DNA from: Bradyrhizobium japonicum USDA 6
GTDB lineage: Bacteria; Pseudomonadota; Alphaproteobacteria; Rhizobiales; Xanthobacteraceae
Direction of reading: 5' to 3'
Assembly (NCBI RefSeq): GCF_000284375.1
Contig: NC_017249.1
Coordinates: 5,248,001-5,312,000, forward strand
DNA: 64,000 nt
The notes under the pieces were generated by a model. The model was not told the origin of the DNA. It saw only the letters and a list, made by a program, of their open reading frames with translations, and made no database searches. Position 1 is the first letter of the stretch; every line of letters starts with the position of its first letter. Of the stretch, positions 53,297 to 62,711 are shown one piece after another. Both the position numbers and the translations under genes were made by a program.

Positions 53297-55186
53297 TTAC
53301 AGGAATCCGATCGAGATCCAGGGGAAGATCGCGACGATGATCAATCCCACCAGCAGCGCCAGCAGATAGCCCCAGATCGGCCTGATGCCTTCGGCCGGAT
53401 CGACGCGTCCGATGGCGCAGGCGGCATAATAGCCGACGCCGAAGGGCGGGGCGAATAGTCCGATACCCATGGCGAGAATGATCACCATGGCATAGTGCAC
53501 CTCGTGCACGCCGACGGTACGGGCGATCGGAAACAGCAGCGGCCCGAACAGCACGATTGCCGGAATGCCCTCGAGCACGCTGCCGAGGATGGTGAAGGCC
53601 AGGATCGACACGGCGATGAAGGTCGCAGGCCCCCCGGGCAACCCAGTCATGGCTGAAGCCAGCGAGCGCGAGAAGCCGGATTGGGTGAGCCCCCAGGCCA
53701 TGCCGGTCGCCGTGCCGATGATCAGGAGGATCGCGCCCGACAGCGCCGCGGTCTCGACCAGCATGGGAAACAGCCGCTGCCAGTCGAAGCGGCGGTAGAC
53801 GAGGAGGCCGACCAGGGCGCCGTAGACGATGCCGATGGTGGAGACTTCGGTCGCGGTCGCAATGCCCTCGACCACGGCGTAGCGGATCACGAAGGGCAGC
53901 GCGAGCGCGGGCAGGGCGATGATGAAGGTCTTGCCGATCTCGCTACCCGTGGCGCGGCGGACATGGCTCATGTCCTCGTGGCGGTAGCGCCACCACACCA
54001 GCATGCAGAGCGTGATGGCGAGCACGACGCCGGGCAGCAGGCCGCCGGTGAAGAGGGCGGCGATCGACACGCCCGTCACCGAGCCGATCGTGATCAGCAC
54101 GAGGCTCGGCGGAATGGTCTCGGTCTGCGCACCGGTGGCCGCGAGCAACGCCACGAGGTCGCCTGGCTTGGCGCCGCGTTGCTTCATTTCCGGGAACAGC
54201 ACGGGCGCCACCGCTGCCATGTCGGCCGCCTTGGCGCCTGATATGCCCGAGACCAGATACATGGCGCCGACGAGGACGTAATGCAGGCCGCCGCGGACAT
54301 GGCCGAGCAGGCTCGCCAGGAATGCGACCATGGCCCGTGCCATGCCGGTCATCTCGATCAGGAGCCCCAGGAACACGAACAGCGGCACCGAGAGCAGGAT
54401 GAGGTGGCTCATGCCCTCGTCCATCCGCCCGACCAGCACCATGACCGGCGTCCGCGTGGTCAGCGCCAGATAGCCGAAGATGGCGAGGCCAAACCCGAAC
54501 GCAATGGGAACGCCGGCAAAGACGCAGAAGCCGGCGACGCCGACGAAGAAGATGACGAGGTTGAGATTGCCGAGCGGCCGCAGATAAGGTTGCGCCAGCC
54601 AGAACAGACCGACGATGACGGCAACCGATATCACCGCCGTCAGCACCATGCGGTAATCGGCGGCGCGCAGCAGGCGCAGCAGCGCGAATACCGCCATCAG
54701 GCAGATGCCGGCCGGCAGCGCCGCGGCGCGCCACATGTTCGAGATCTGGAGCGCCGGCGTGGTGATGAAGCTTTCCTCGTAGGCGTATTCGGCGGAAGGC
54801 CAGACGATCAGCGCCAGGAACGCCAGCGCAGCGCAGGTCGCGACCACGTCCAGATAGGCGCGCATGGCCGGCCGCGCGCGCGCGACGAGCGCCGTCATGC
54901 GCATGTGCTCGGAGCGGCGGAATGCGACCGCCGCGCCGAGCATGGCCAGCCACAGGAACAGGATCGAGGCGAGCTCGTCCGACCAGATCAGCGGCCGGTG
55001 CACGCCGTAGCGCGCCACCACGCCCGCAAACAGGATCACGATCTCGGCGACGACCAGGATCGCCGCGGGGATCTCGACGGCGAGGCCGAGGATGCGCTCC
55101 AGCGAGGCCAGCACGGGGGATCGGCGAGGGGGCTGAACAGCCGCCTCGCCCACCACTTCGGTCGCCTCAACCTCGACATGAGCCAT
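53297..55186 (-). CDS. TRAP transporter permease, fused DctQ-DctM
   Basis: 629 residues with about 16 membrane helices. The N-terminal 170 residues match the small DctQ domain (four helices, FAGVVARYGVHRPLIWSDELASILFLW); the rest is the large DctM domain with VPLFVFLGLLIEMTGMA, GAMYLVSGISGAKAADMAA and ATGAQTETIPPSLVLITIG. Fusion of small and large subunits occurs in a minority of TRAP systems. It uses a proton/sodium gradient to import a carboxylate brought by the DctP-type protein encoded upstream. Confidence 0.9.
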   Translation of the reverse strand: MAHVEVEATEVVGEAAVQPPRRSPVLASLERILGLAVEIPAAILVVAEIVILFAGVVARYGVHRPLIWSDELASILFLWLAMLGAAVAFRRSEHMRMTALVARARPAMRAYLDVVATCAALAFLALIVWPSAEYAYEESFITTPALQISNMWRAAALPAGICLMAVFALLRLLRAADYRMVLTAVISVAVIVGLFWLAQPYLRPLGNLNLVIFFVGVAGFCVFAGVPIAFGFGLAIFGYLALTTRTPVMVLVGRMDEGMSHLILLSVPLFVFLGLLIEMTGMARAMVAFLASLLGHVRGGLHYVLVGAMYLVSGISGAKAADMAAVAPVLFPEMKQRGAKPGDLVALLAATGAQTETIPPSLVLITIGSVTGVSIAALFTGGLLPGVVLAITLCMLVWWRYRHEDMSHVRRATGSEIGKTFIIALPALALPFVIRYAVVEGIATATEVSTIGIVYGALVGLLVYRRFDWQRLFPMLVETAALSGAILLIIGTATGMAWGLTQSGFSRSLASAMTGLPGGPATFIAVSILAFTILGSVLEGIPAIVLFGPLLFPIARTVGVHEVHYAMVIILAMGIGLFAPPFGVGYYAACAIGRVDPAEGIRPIWGYLLALLVGLIIVAIFPWISIGFL

Positions 55187-55216
55187 CTCGATAAGAACCT
55201 CGGCGGCCCCGACGCG

Positions 55217-56236
55217 TTACGACAGCTTGCCGACGGCCTTTTCCAGGAGATCCCAGGCCTGGTCGCCATACTTGCCCTTCCACTCGGCATAGAAGCCGGC
55301 GGAGCGCAGCTTGTCACGGAACGGCGCCACCGCAGGCTGGTTGAAGGTCAGGCCCTTGCCCGCGAGCTCCTGCTGGAGGTTCGCATTGAGCTTGGCGGTA
55401 TCCTCACGCTCCTTGACGGCGGCGGCGTTGATGTTCTTGGCGACGATGGTGCGCACATCCTCCGGCAGCGCGTTCCAGGCGCGGCGGTTGGCCAGGAACC
55501 AGAAGCCGTCCCACATGTGGTTGGTCAGCGAGCAGTATTTCTGCACCTCGTACAGCTTGGCGGTCGAGATGATCGCCAGCGGGTTCTCCTGGCCCTCGAC
55601 GATCTTGGTCTGGAGCGCGGAATAGACCTCGGCGAAATTGATCGAGGCGGGCGCCGCATCGAACGCCTTGAACATCGAGGTCCACAGCGGTGACACAGGC
55701 ACGCGGATCTTGAAGCCCTTGAAGTCGTCGGGCCCGTTGATCGGCTTGCTCGACGACGTGGTCTGGCGGAAGCCGTTGTCCCAGATCTTGTCCATGACCT
55801 CGAGGCCGGCCTTCTTAATCTCGCCGCGGACATGGGCGCCGAGGTCACCGTCCATGGCCTTCCAGACCGTGCCGTAGTCCGGGAACGCGAAGCCGATGCC
55901 GTTGATGGACGCGGCCGGCACCAGGGTCGACAGGATCAGGCCTGACAGCGTGAAGAACTCGACGCCGCCGGACCGGATCTGGCTCAGCATGTCGGTGTCG
56001 GACCCGAGCTGGTTGTTCGGGAAGATCTGGAGGTCGAACTTGCCGTTGGTCTCGGCCTTGATCGCCGCCGCCATCTCCCTGGCGCGCACGTTGAGCGGAT
56101 GGGTGTCAGGCAGGTTGTTGGCGTATTTGTAGGTGAACTCGGCGCTCTGGGCGCGGGCCACATGGGGCGCACCAAGGCCACCCAGGACCGCGGTCGCGGC
56201 GGAGGCCTTGAGAAGCGTGCGTCGGGAAAAACTCAT
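55217..56236 (-). CDS. TRAP transporter solute-binding protein (DctP)
   Basis: 339 residues with a twin-arginine-like/Sec signal (SFSRRTLLKASAATAVLGGLGAPHVARA). Mature features: FTYKYANNLPDTHPLNVRAREMAAAIKAETNG, FKGFKIRVP with the conserved Arg that binds the carboxylate, INFAEVYSALQTKIVEGQENPLA near residue 215, typical of DctP. The likely ligand is an organic acid. It is the first gene of the minus-strand TRAP/CoA-ligase operon. Confidence 0.9.
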   Translation of the reverse strand: MSFSRRTLLKASAATAVLGGLGAPHVARAQSAEFTYKYANNLPDTHPLNVRAREMAAAIKAETNGKFDLQIFPNNQLGSDTDMLSQIRSGGVEFFTLSGLILSTLVPAASINGIGFAFPDYGTVWKAMDGDLGAHVRGEIKKAGLEVMDKIWDNGFRQTTSSSKPINGPDDFKGFKIRVPVSPLWTSMFKAFDAAPASINFAEVYSALQTKIVEGQENPLAIISTAKLYEVQKYCSLTNHMWDGFWFLANRRAWNALPEDVRTIVAKNINAAAVKEREDTAKLNANLQQELAGKGLTFNQPAVAPFRDKLRSAGFYAEWKGKYGDQAWDLLEKAVGKLS

Positions 56237-56758
56237 GGGTCTGCTTCCTCGGAAGGTTTGTTGTTGTTCTGAGATGCAAACCTATACGGACGGAAGGCCT
56301 GAAGGTCATCTGCGATCTCGCGAGGTCTCGCTTATTGCAGCCGGACACCGTCGCGGCAATATCGGCTTTCGGCAGATGGGCCGGATTCAAAATCTGAAAA
56401 ACAAGCCCATGCACAGTAGCCGTCAAGAGCCGAGAGGCCGGCCGTAGTCCAGATCGAAAACGGACGGAAAACGAAGGTGCCGTGTCAGGAATTCGATCTA
56501 AATATCTGATCTAATTGTATATAAAGATATTCCATAATATACCTTATGCGAATTATGGATATGGCGGTCCAGGCTGGGTGCCGCTTGGCGCATGGTCGCC
56601 GAAATCCCTCCCCACCGTTCATGGTGAGCCGCCTTGCTGGCCGTGGCGTCGCGGCGCATCGCCGCGCGCGGACTCAGCTGGGCATTCTTCTGAACTGGGC
56701 ATTCTTCCGAACGGGTGACGCTCGCGCACGGCGTCACCGGAGACCATCCGGCCGGCAG
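56237..56758. other. Intergenic stretch without recognised genes
   Basis: About 520 bp between the TRAP operon and the DUF4863 gene. An AT-rich patch at 56505-56560 (TCTAATTGTATATAAAG) looks like promoter-type DNA. No gene, tRNA or repeat was recognised. Confidence 0.4.
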
Positions 56759-57298
56759 TCAGGATGGCGCGGCGAAGTCGTAGGAGATGCGTCCGGCGGG
56801 CAGATAGAACAGAGCGATGACGGCGCCGCCGCGGACCTCGGGATAGTGCCGGCTGCCGGGATTGGGCGCGGTCCAGCCGGGCCCTTGCCAGCCCTGCAGC
56901 CCCTTCAGCTCGGCGCCCTTGTCGAGCGGCACGACCAGGTTCAGTTCCCCATATGGGTGACCGTGATATTGCCCGCGGAGCACGTCGTGGTCGTCCTCGT
57001 CCTTGAAGCGGCGCGGATCGGTGCTGTTCATGTAGACGGCCGTGATGCTGAACTGGAACGTTTCGGGCATCGGCTCCAGGATGCGGCTGCGCCGGTAGTT
57101 CGGACCGTCGACCTCCTGGTTCGCCGCCCAGCCTTCGGCGACCCCGAGCTTAATCAGGCGCGCCAGGTCCTGGTAGAGCTGGCTGCCCTCGCCGTATTTT
57201 TGATTGAGCCACCGCTCCATCTCCGCGCCGGGCGTCATATCCTTGACCTCGCGCAGAAACGGGATGCTGCACTGAATCAACTCGTCTCGGCTTCCCAT
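56759..57298 (-). CDS. pnbB: DUF4863 protein, 4-hydroxylaminobenzoate lyase-like (PnbB)
   Basis: 179 residues; the length and the pattern fit DUF4863, the family of 4-hydroxylaminobenzoate lyase PnbB: helical N-terminus (MERWLNQKYGEGSQLYQDLARLIKLGVAEGW), then a cupin-like part QYHGHPYGELNLVVPLDKGAELKGLQGWQGPGWT and GGAVIALFYLPAGRISYDF. PnbB converts 4-hydroxylaminobenzoate to protocatechuate and ammonium. It overlaps the nitroreductase gene by 22 bp, the PnbA-PnbB arrangement known from 4-nitrobenzoate degraders. Family assignment is fairly sure; the substrate is inferred. Confidence 0.75.
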   Translation of the reverse strand: MGSRDELIQCSIPFLREVKDMTPGAEMERWLNQKYGEGSQLYQDLARLIKLGVAEGWAANQEVDGPNYRRSRILEPMPETFQFSITAVYMNSTDPRRFKDEDDHDVLRGQYHGHPYGELNLVVPLDKGAELKGLQGWQGPGWTAPNPGSRHYPEVRGGAVIALFYLPAGRISYDFAAPS

Positions 57299-58026
57299 GG
57301 CCTTGTCCTTTCGATTTGGGTTGCACTTTGGTCTTCAAAGCCCGCGAACGAGGCGAAGTCCGCGACGTCCGCGCGCGGCATCAGCCTGCCCGCGATTTGG
57401 TCCCTGGCACGGCCGATCGAAACGCCGCACACGACCATTTGCTCCGCCGGGATCGACAGCAGCGGACGCAGGATCCGGTGATATCTGGAGAAGGTTTCCT
57501 GCGGACAGGACTGGAGCCCATGGCCCGCCGCAGCCAGCAGCACGTTCTGGACGAACATGCCGAGGTCGAGCCAGCTGCCGACTTCCAGGCGCCGGTCGAT
57601 CGTGACGATCAGCCCGACGGGTGCGCCGAAAAAGGCATAGTTCTTGGCGGTTTGGGCGCTCCTGGCTTCGATATCGGTTTGGGCGATGCCGAGCGAGCCG
57701 TAGAACAATCGGCCGAACTGCTGTCGTCGCTGCAAATAGGGTTCGGGCAGGTCGCTGGCGTAGTAGCTGTATTCCGACACATGCGCTTCACGGGCGGTTT
57801 CGTGCGCCTCGCGCAGCGCCGCCGAGACCCTGTCTTTGGCATCGCCGGCCAGCACGTAGACGTGCCAGGGCTGGATGTTGGCGCCGCTTGGCGCAAACCG
57901 TGCCACGCGCAGAATCTGCTCGATGGTCCCTCGCCCGACCGGCGCGCCCGAGAAGTCGCGGCATGCAAATCGGCCTGCGATGATCTCGTCGATGCCGCTC
58001 TGCACGGCTGCGCCCTCGCCGATCAT
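57277..58026 (-). CDS. pnbA: Nitroreductase family protein (PnbA-like)
   Basis: 249 residues from ATG 58026, which overlaps the upstream stop as ATGA (ATG 58047 is an alternative). Nitroreductase landmarks: GRFACRDFSGAPVGRGTIEQIL, VARFAPSGANIQPWHVYVLAG (FMN-binding), SWLDLGMFVQNVLLAAAGHGLQSCPQETFS and VCGVSIGRARD. Together with the overlapping DUF4863 gene it suggests two-electron steps from 4-nitrobenzoate to 4-hydroxylaminobenzoate. FMN and NAD(P)H use is known for the family. Confidence 0.85.
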   Translation of the reverse strand: MIGEGAAVQSGIDEIIAGRFACRDFSGAPVGRGTIEQILRVARFAPSGANIQPWHVYVLAGDAKDRVSAALREAHETAREAHVSEYSYYASDLPEPYLQRRQQFGRLFYGSLGIAQTDIEARSAQTAKNYAFFGAPVGLIVTIDRRLEVGSWLDLGMFVQNVLLAAAGHGLQSCPQETFSRYHRILRPLLSIPAEQMVVCGVSIGRARDQIAGRLMPRADVADFASFAGFEDQSATQIERTRPWEAETS

Positions 58027-59231
58027 GGCTGCTTCAGGAACGGACATCCGCCTTGCTCCATCGGCCGGAAAGCTTCCTCTCCCGGTATCGTCGCCAGCAG
58101 CTCGTAATAGTCGAACTTGTATTTGGACTGCTCGGGTGACTTGACGCGGAACAGATACATGTCGCGGACCAGCCGGCCGTCCTCGCGGATCCGACCATTT
58201 TTCGTCATGAAATCGTTCACGGGCATGTCGCGCATCTTGGCGGCTATGGTCGGCCCATCCAGCGTGCCGGCCGCCTGAACCGCCCTAAGGTAGTGCATCA
58301 CCGCGCCATAGGTGCCGGCGTGGATCATGGTCGGGACCTTCTGGGTCTTGCCGATAAAGCGCTTCGACCACGCCCGCGTGTCCTCGTTCTGGTCCCAGTA
58401 GAACGCCGAGCTCAGCATCAGGCCCTGGGCGCTCTGGAGCCCGAGACTGTGGATGTCGGCAATGAAGACGAGCAGCCCGACCAGCTTCTGCCGCTGCGTG
58501 ATGCCGAATTCGCCGGCCTGCTTGACGACGTTGATGAAGTCGCCGCCGGTGTCGGCGAGCGCGATCACGTCCGCCTTCGAGGACTGTGCCTGGAGCAGGA
58601 AGGACGAAAAATCCGGCGTATTGAGCGGATGTTTCACCGCGCCGATCACCTTGCCGCCCATGGCGTCGATGACCTTGCGGCTGTCGGCCTCGAGCTGGGC
58701 GCCGAGGGAATAGTCGACCGAAATGAAGTACCAGGAGTTTGCGCCGAGACGCGACATCGCCCGCGTCGTTCCCTGCGACAGCGCATAGGTGTCGTAGGTC
58801 CAGTGAATTCCGGTCGGCGAGCATTCGTCGCCAGTCAGGCGCGACGTGGCGGCGCCGGTGGCGAGGAAGAGCTTCTTCTTGTCGCGTGTGATGCCCTGCA
58901 CCGCCAGCGCGACCGCAGAATTGGGCACGTCGAGGATCACCTCGACGTTTTCATTTTCGATCCAGCGCCGTGCGATGGTCGCGCCGACATCGGCCTTGTT
59001 CTGGTGGTCTCCCGCGACGATCTGGATGCTGCGCCCCAGCACCTGACCACCAAAGTCGTCGACCGCCATTTGCGCCGCGACCACCGAGCCCTGGCCGCCA
59101 TTGTCGGCGTAGAGCGAGGACATGTCGGTGAGAACGCCGAGCTTGACCGGACCATCCTGCGCAAGGACCGGCGCCGTGAACAGTGCCAGTGCCAGTCCGA
59201 AAGCTCCGATTGACATCCCGCAGGATTTCAT
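58023..59231 (-). CDS. ABC transporter solute-binding protein (branched-chain amino-acid/aromatic type)
   Basis: 402 residues with a signal peptide (GAFGLALALFTAPVLAQ) and a Leu/Ile/Val-binding fold: VKLGVLTDMSSLYADNGGQGSVVAAQMAVDDFGG, SNWYF-like NSWYFISVDYSLGAQLE, and TPDFSSFLLQAQSSKADVIALADTGGDFINVVKQA. GGAGGAG precedes the ATG. It overlaps the nitroreductase gene. Members of this group often bind aromatic acids. The permease and ATPase genes are not in the cluster, so it must share an ABC transporter encoded elsewhere or lie downstream of a lost set. Confidence 0.85.
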   Translation of the reverse strand: MKSCGMSIGAFGLALALFTAPVLAQDGPVKLGVLTDMSSLYADNGGQGSVVAAQMAVDDFGGQVLGRSIQIVAGDHQNKADVGATIARRWIENENVEVILDVPNSAVALAVQGITRDKKKLFLATGAATSRLTGDECSPTGIHWTYDTYALSQGTTRAMSRLGANSWYFISVDYSLGAQLEADSRKVIDAMGGKVIGAVKHPLNTPDFSSFLLQAQSSKADVIALADTGGDFINVVKQAGEFGITQRQKLVGLLVFIADIHSLGLQSAQGLMLSSAFYWDQNEDTRAWSKRFIGKTQKVPTMIHAGTYGAVMHYLRAVQAAGTLDGPTIAAKMRDMPVNDFMTKNGRIREDGRLVRDMYLFRVKSPEQSKYKFDYYELLATIPGEEAFRPMEQGGCPFLKQP

Positions 59232-59293
59232 TGCCCGTCTCCTCCAAATCCGGCGTCGGGATCATGACGGGATCGCGCGAATGCGGAAGTGAA

Positions 59294-59306
59294 ACTCTTG
59301 CAGAGT
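59294..59306. promoter_or_regulatory. Possible LysR operator
   Basis: ACTCTTGCAGAGT, a dyad with 5-bp arms, in the divergent region between the solute-binding protein gene and the LysR gene. It lies 63 bp upstream of the former's start. Tentative. Confidence 0.3.
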
Positions 59307-59459
59307 GATCCTGAACCGCCTTCAGATTGGTGGCGCGAACGCCCGGGCGTCGCGGTCCGGGCGCCCTGCTCGGTTGCGTCGGCTGCGCGTATGGCCTTAA
59401 CTGGAAACGATCGCAGGTACGCAACGGGCGCGCGATCCGCCTGCGACGGTGTCCTGAAC

Positions 59460-60437
59460 GTGGCTGTTTCCTTCAAGACCCTGGACCTGAACCTGCTCAA
59501 GGTCTTCGACGCCGTCATGGAGGAGCGCAGCGTGCTGCGCGCCAGCCAGAGGGTTGCGCTCAGTCAATCCGCCGTGAGCCATTCGCTCGCCCGGCTCCGC
59601 GAGATGCTGGAAGACGATTTGTTCGTGCGCACGGCGACCGGCATGCAGCCGACCGCGCGCGCGTTGACGATGGCACCACAGGTTCGCGAAGCCCTGCGAT
59701 CTCTCGAGGCGGCGGTCGAGCAGCCGCGCTTCGTTCCGGCGGCCTCCACCAGGCAGTTCACCCTCGCCGCCAACGACTTCACCACGATGGTGCTGGCGTC
59801 ACCGCTCCTGAAGATACTCGGGCTTGAAGCGCCGGCGATCGACCTGATCATCAAGCCGGTGACACGGATCGACCTTGCCGAGCAGATCGACCTTGGTCGC
59901 ATCGACGTTGCGATCGGCGTCTTCTCGGATCCGCCGAGCCGCTTCCGGACCTCGCTGTTGTTCGAATATGACGATGTGCTGATCGTGGGCGGAAAGCGCA
60001 AGCTCGGCCGGATCGACAACGCGGCTCTGGCGCGCATGCCGCTGGTCGTCGTCTCCTTCGGCGGCGAGCAGGAGGGAGCGATCGGAGGCTTCATCTCCGA
60101 GCGTGGCCTCGCCAGGCGATCGGAAATGTATGACCGCGCGGCGCTCGAACGGGCATTGTCCGAAAGCGACCGGCCGCCGCGCATAGCTGTTTCGCTCCCG
60201 CATTTCCTGGCCCTGCCCGCGCTGCTCGCGGACTCCGAATTGGCGGCCATCGTTCCGCGGCCATTGGCGCGGGCGTTCGAACGCGCGCATGCCGTCACGA
60301 CGTACGAACTGCCTTACGCCACAGCCCCGGTCGAGGTCCGGCTGCTGTGGCACGAACGTATCGAGGGCGAGCCATCGCATGACTGGCTTCACGATATCCT
60401 CAGGCGCGCGACCGCGGACCTCAGGGGTGGACGCTAG
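59460..60437 (+). CDS. LysR-family transcriptional regulator
   Basis: 325 residues from GTG 59460 (longer in-frame starts at 59289 and 59391 would add non-LysR sequence). Helix-turn-helix: LDLNLLKVFDAVMEERSVLRASQRVALSQSAVSHSLARLREMLEDDLFVRT, then the effector domain. It is divergent from the solute-binding protein/nitroreductase/DUF4863 operon, which it probably controls in response to a nitroaromatic or its product, as PnbR does. The specific ligand is inferred. Confidence 0.85.
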   Translation: MAVSFKTLDLNLLKVFDAVMEERSVLRASQRVALSQSAVSHSLARLREMLEDDLFVRTATGMQPTARALTMAPQVREALRSLEAAVEQPRFVPAASTRQFTLAANDFTTMVLASPLLKILGLEAPAIDLIIKPVTRIDLAEQIDLGRIDVAIGVFSDPPSRFRTSLLFEYDDVLIVGGKRKLGRIDNAALARMPLVVVSFGGEQEGAIGGFISERGLARRSEMYDRAALERALSESDRPPRIAVSLPHFLALPALLADSELAAIVPRPLARAFERAHAVTTYELPYATAPVEVRLLWHERIEGEPSHDWLHDILRRATADLRGGR

Positions 60438-60522
60438 CTGGAGACGAGATGGCGTTCCTGCCGATGGATGCAGGAAGGGATTGTCGGACAGCTTGCGTGT
60501 CGCCGAGGCCAATCGCGGCCTT

Positions 60523-61038
60523 CTACTGCTTTGGCGGCTCAATGTGTCCGACGCGCTCTGCGAGCGCCAGGAGAAGCATCGTAAGCGCAAACCCCAACAT
60601 GATCGCAATGAGCCATCCGAGCTTGGTGCTGTCCGCGTTGTGTTCGATATCCAGGAACCATTCGAGGACATTCACCGCCGCAATGGCGACTATGGATGCG
60701 AGGAGCCTTTGCTTTAGGCCCGAGAAGCCCACGTTCGCCAGGCCAGTTGGCCAGGCAGGACGCCGCTGCACGTCAATTGGCGCCTGGAAGTTCTCGTAAC
60801 TCGAGCAAATCACGATGACGATCAGATTGGCCGTGAGGGCGACGTCGACCAGTTTCAGGCTTCCAACAATGATTTCCGAGGGATCGGCGACCGGGGCGCG
60901 CGCGAAGAAATCGAACAGCTTGAGCGCAAAATTGTAGAAAAGTCCCGCGAGCGTAAGTATCAGACCGAGTAGAAATGGAGCAAGCAACCAGCGGGAATTC
61001 GCAATTGTTGCTTCGAGCGTTAGGCGCAGGCGATCCAT
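60523..61038 (-). CDS. UPF0114/YqhA family membrane protein
   Basis: 171 residues from ATG 61038 (GGGAG upstream). A far longer open frame upstream (to 62196) is an artefact in the shadow of the AEC carrier gene. Family features: LEATIANSRWLLAPFLLGLILTLAGLF, SLKLVDVALTANLIVIVICSSYENF, SGLKQRLLASIVAIAAVNVLEWFL and a last helix. Related to the protein at 33539-34117 but divergent. Function unknown. Confidence 0.85.
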   Translation of the reverse strand: MDRLRLTLEATIANSRWLLAPFLLGLILTLAGLFYNFALKLFDFFARAPVADPSEIIVGSLKLVDVALTANLIVIVICSSYENFQAPIDVQRRPAWPTGLANVGFSGLKQRLLASIVAIAAVNVLEWFLDIEHNADSTKLGWLIAIMLGFALTMLLLALAERVGHIEPPKQ

Positions 61039-61121
61039 GACACACTCCCTGCCCCTGGGCCCTGCCCCGAGCGCCCCTTTGGGCCGGGCTCCAAATTGCC
61101 AGAATTGACCTGTCACGCCAA

Positions 61122-62051
61122 TCACAAGGTGGCTGACAGAAGAATTGCGGTCGTGAGGGTCGCGACGCTTGCAATTGTGCTCACGATCAAGGCTGTTCCG
61201 ACCCTCGGGGACGCAACATTGTACCGGATCGCAAACAGGACCCCGAATGCCCCGGAGGGGACCGCCATCAACATGATTGCGACCCGCGCCTCCGTGTGAT
61301 CGAGCAGCGGAATGGCGAGCAGCGCCGTCATCAATGGTTGCAGTATGTTCTTTGTCATGACGGCCAATCCGACCTCTGCCCTGAACTGGATCGGCTGAGC
61401 AGACAAGACGAGGCCAGTGAGAAACAAGGCCGTTCCCGACGCGCCCTGACCGACCAGGGTCAGCGTGCTGTCGAGGAGTGGCGGGAGCGACAAGCCGGCG
61501 AGCGACCATAGCAGGCCAAGGAGCGGCGCAATCACAATCGGCTTGGCCAGCGCGGCTGTGACGATCGACATGGCACTTCGGCTCTTGCCGGCGCAGGACT
61601 CCAGCAGCAGAAGGGACAGCGGCGTGAGCACGATTGCGGCCACGGCGACCGCGACGGCCACCGAGATCGAGGCCGATTTGTTGAACAAGGCGGCGACAAT
61701 CGGAAGGCCGGCGGATCCCACATTTGGACCGGACGCAGTCAGCGCGATCAGCGCGCTCTCGCGCCGGTCGACCCCAAGCAAGTGGACCTGGACAAAGTAT
61801 GTGACGGCAAATGCAAGCAGCATTGTGCCAAGCAGCACGAGCGCAAGCCGAGCCTGACCGATCATGGCCTGGCGCGGCGCCTGTGCCATTGCGGTGAACA
61901 GCGCCGCGGGCAGTGCAAAATCCATGACGAGCGCATTGAGCGAACCGATATTGTGGTTGTCGAACTCCTTGGTTCGGCCGGCCGCATAGCCCATCGCCAT
62001 GACAAGAAAAACGGGCGCGAGCGAAGCCAGAATGGTCGCGGTCTCGGTCAT
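61122..62051 (-). CDS. AEC family transporter
   Basis: 309 residues with ten membrane helices: LASLAPVFLVMAMGYAAGR at the start, DFALPAALFTAMA, ASGPNVGSAGLPIVAALF and KNILQPLMTALLAI, typical of AEC (auxin-efflux/malonate carrier) proteins. Members export or import dicarboxylates such as malonate. ATG 62051 overlaps the DUF1097 stop (ATGA), so the two are coupled. No malonate genes are nearby; substrate unknown. Confidence 0.9.
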   Translation of the reverse strand: MTETATILASLAPVFLVMAMGYAAGRTKEFDNHNIGSLNALVMDFALPAALFTAMAQAPRQAMIGQARLALVLLGTMLLAFAVTYFVQVHLLGVDRRESALIALTASGPNVGSAGLPIVAALFNKSASISVAVAVAVAAIVLTPLSLLLLESCAGKSRSAMSIVTAALAKPIVIAPLLGLLWSLAGLSLPPLLDSTLTLVGQGASGTALFLTGLVLSAQPIQFRAEVGLAVMTKNILQPLMTALLAIPLLDHTEARVAIMLMAVPSGAFGVLFAIRYNVASPRVGTALIVSTIASVATLTTAILLSATL

Positions 62052-62629
62052 GCTTCGCCTCCCTTCGAGGCGTGTGCCTCCGAAAGACTTCGCCTCCCCT
62101 CGCCACCCTGGCAGGCAAGAATGCGCGCAAGTGAGGTGTGAGCGATCCCGAGGAACGTACCGACAAGCAGGGAGAGCGGCACACTGAAAACGGCATTTCT
62201 CAAACTTGGCGAGATCAAGGCCTCGATGGTGAAAGCTCCCGGCGCGAGGCTGAGATAGGCGAATGTCGAAGCGAAACCATAGAAGGCGGCCGGCACAATG
62301 CGAAGTGACCGCAAGCGTGAGGCCGCCACGATCACGAACGAGGCAATGCCGGCAACGATGGCCGTCAATAGGGTCGCGCTCGCTGGAGATCCTCGGGCCG
62401 CCACGATGATCGCGACCAGCCACGCCATGATGGCGCCAAACGAGAGCGCTACCGAAGAGCGTAACGCCGCCTGCCCCGTCGCCCCGGAATGGTCGTAACT
62501 TGCCCAGCCGATAAAGGCGGCCCATACGAACAGGGCCGGGAATTGCGCGAGAGCCAGGACAGAGGCCGCGGCAATGAGCGCCGCGGCCAGTGCTGATGCT
62601 TTCAGCCAACTCAGTTTCATCTTGATCAC
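62048..62629 (-). CDS. DUF1097 membrane protein
   Basis: 193 residues from ATG 62629 (or 62620) with five hydrophobic segments: LKASALAAALIAAASVLALAQF, FVWAAFIGWASYDHSG, LTAIVAGIASFVIVAAS and others. The start W-A-A-F-I-G-W-A-S-Y-x-H-x-G is the DUF1097 signature. Function unknown. It is translated together with the AEC carrier and may work with it. Confidence 0.8.
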   Translation of the reverse strand: MIKMKLSWLKASALAAALIAAASVLALAQFPALFVWAAFIGWASYDHSGATGQAALRSSVALSFGAIMAWLVAIIVAARGSPASATLLTAIVAGIASFVIVAASRLRSLRIVPAAFYGFASTFAYLSLAPGAFTIEALISPSLRNAVFSVPLSLLVGTFLGIAHTSLARILACQGGEGRRSLSEAHASKGGEA

Positions 62630-62711
62630 CCTTGCAAGGACGGGGCTGCGTCGTTGCGATCCCTGATCGAGCCCCGCGCGGCGAGGCGTCTTGTCGAGGC
62701 CTCCAGCGCCA

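Noticed and set aside
61039..62196. Upstream part of a 557-codon minus-strand frame ending in the UPF0114 protein
   Set aside because: This part overlaps the AEC carrier in another frame; only codons from ATG 61038 match a family and have a ribosome site.
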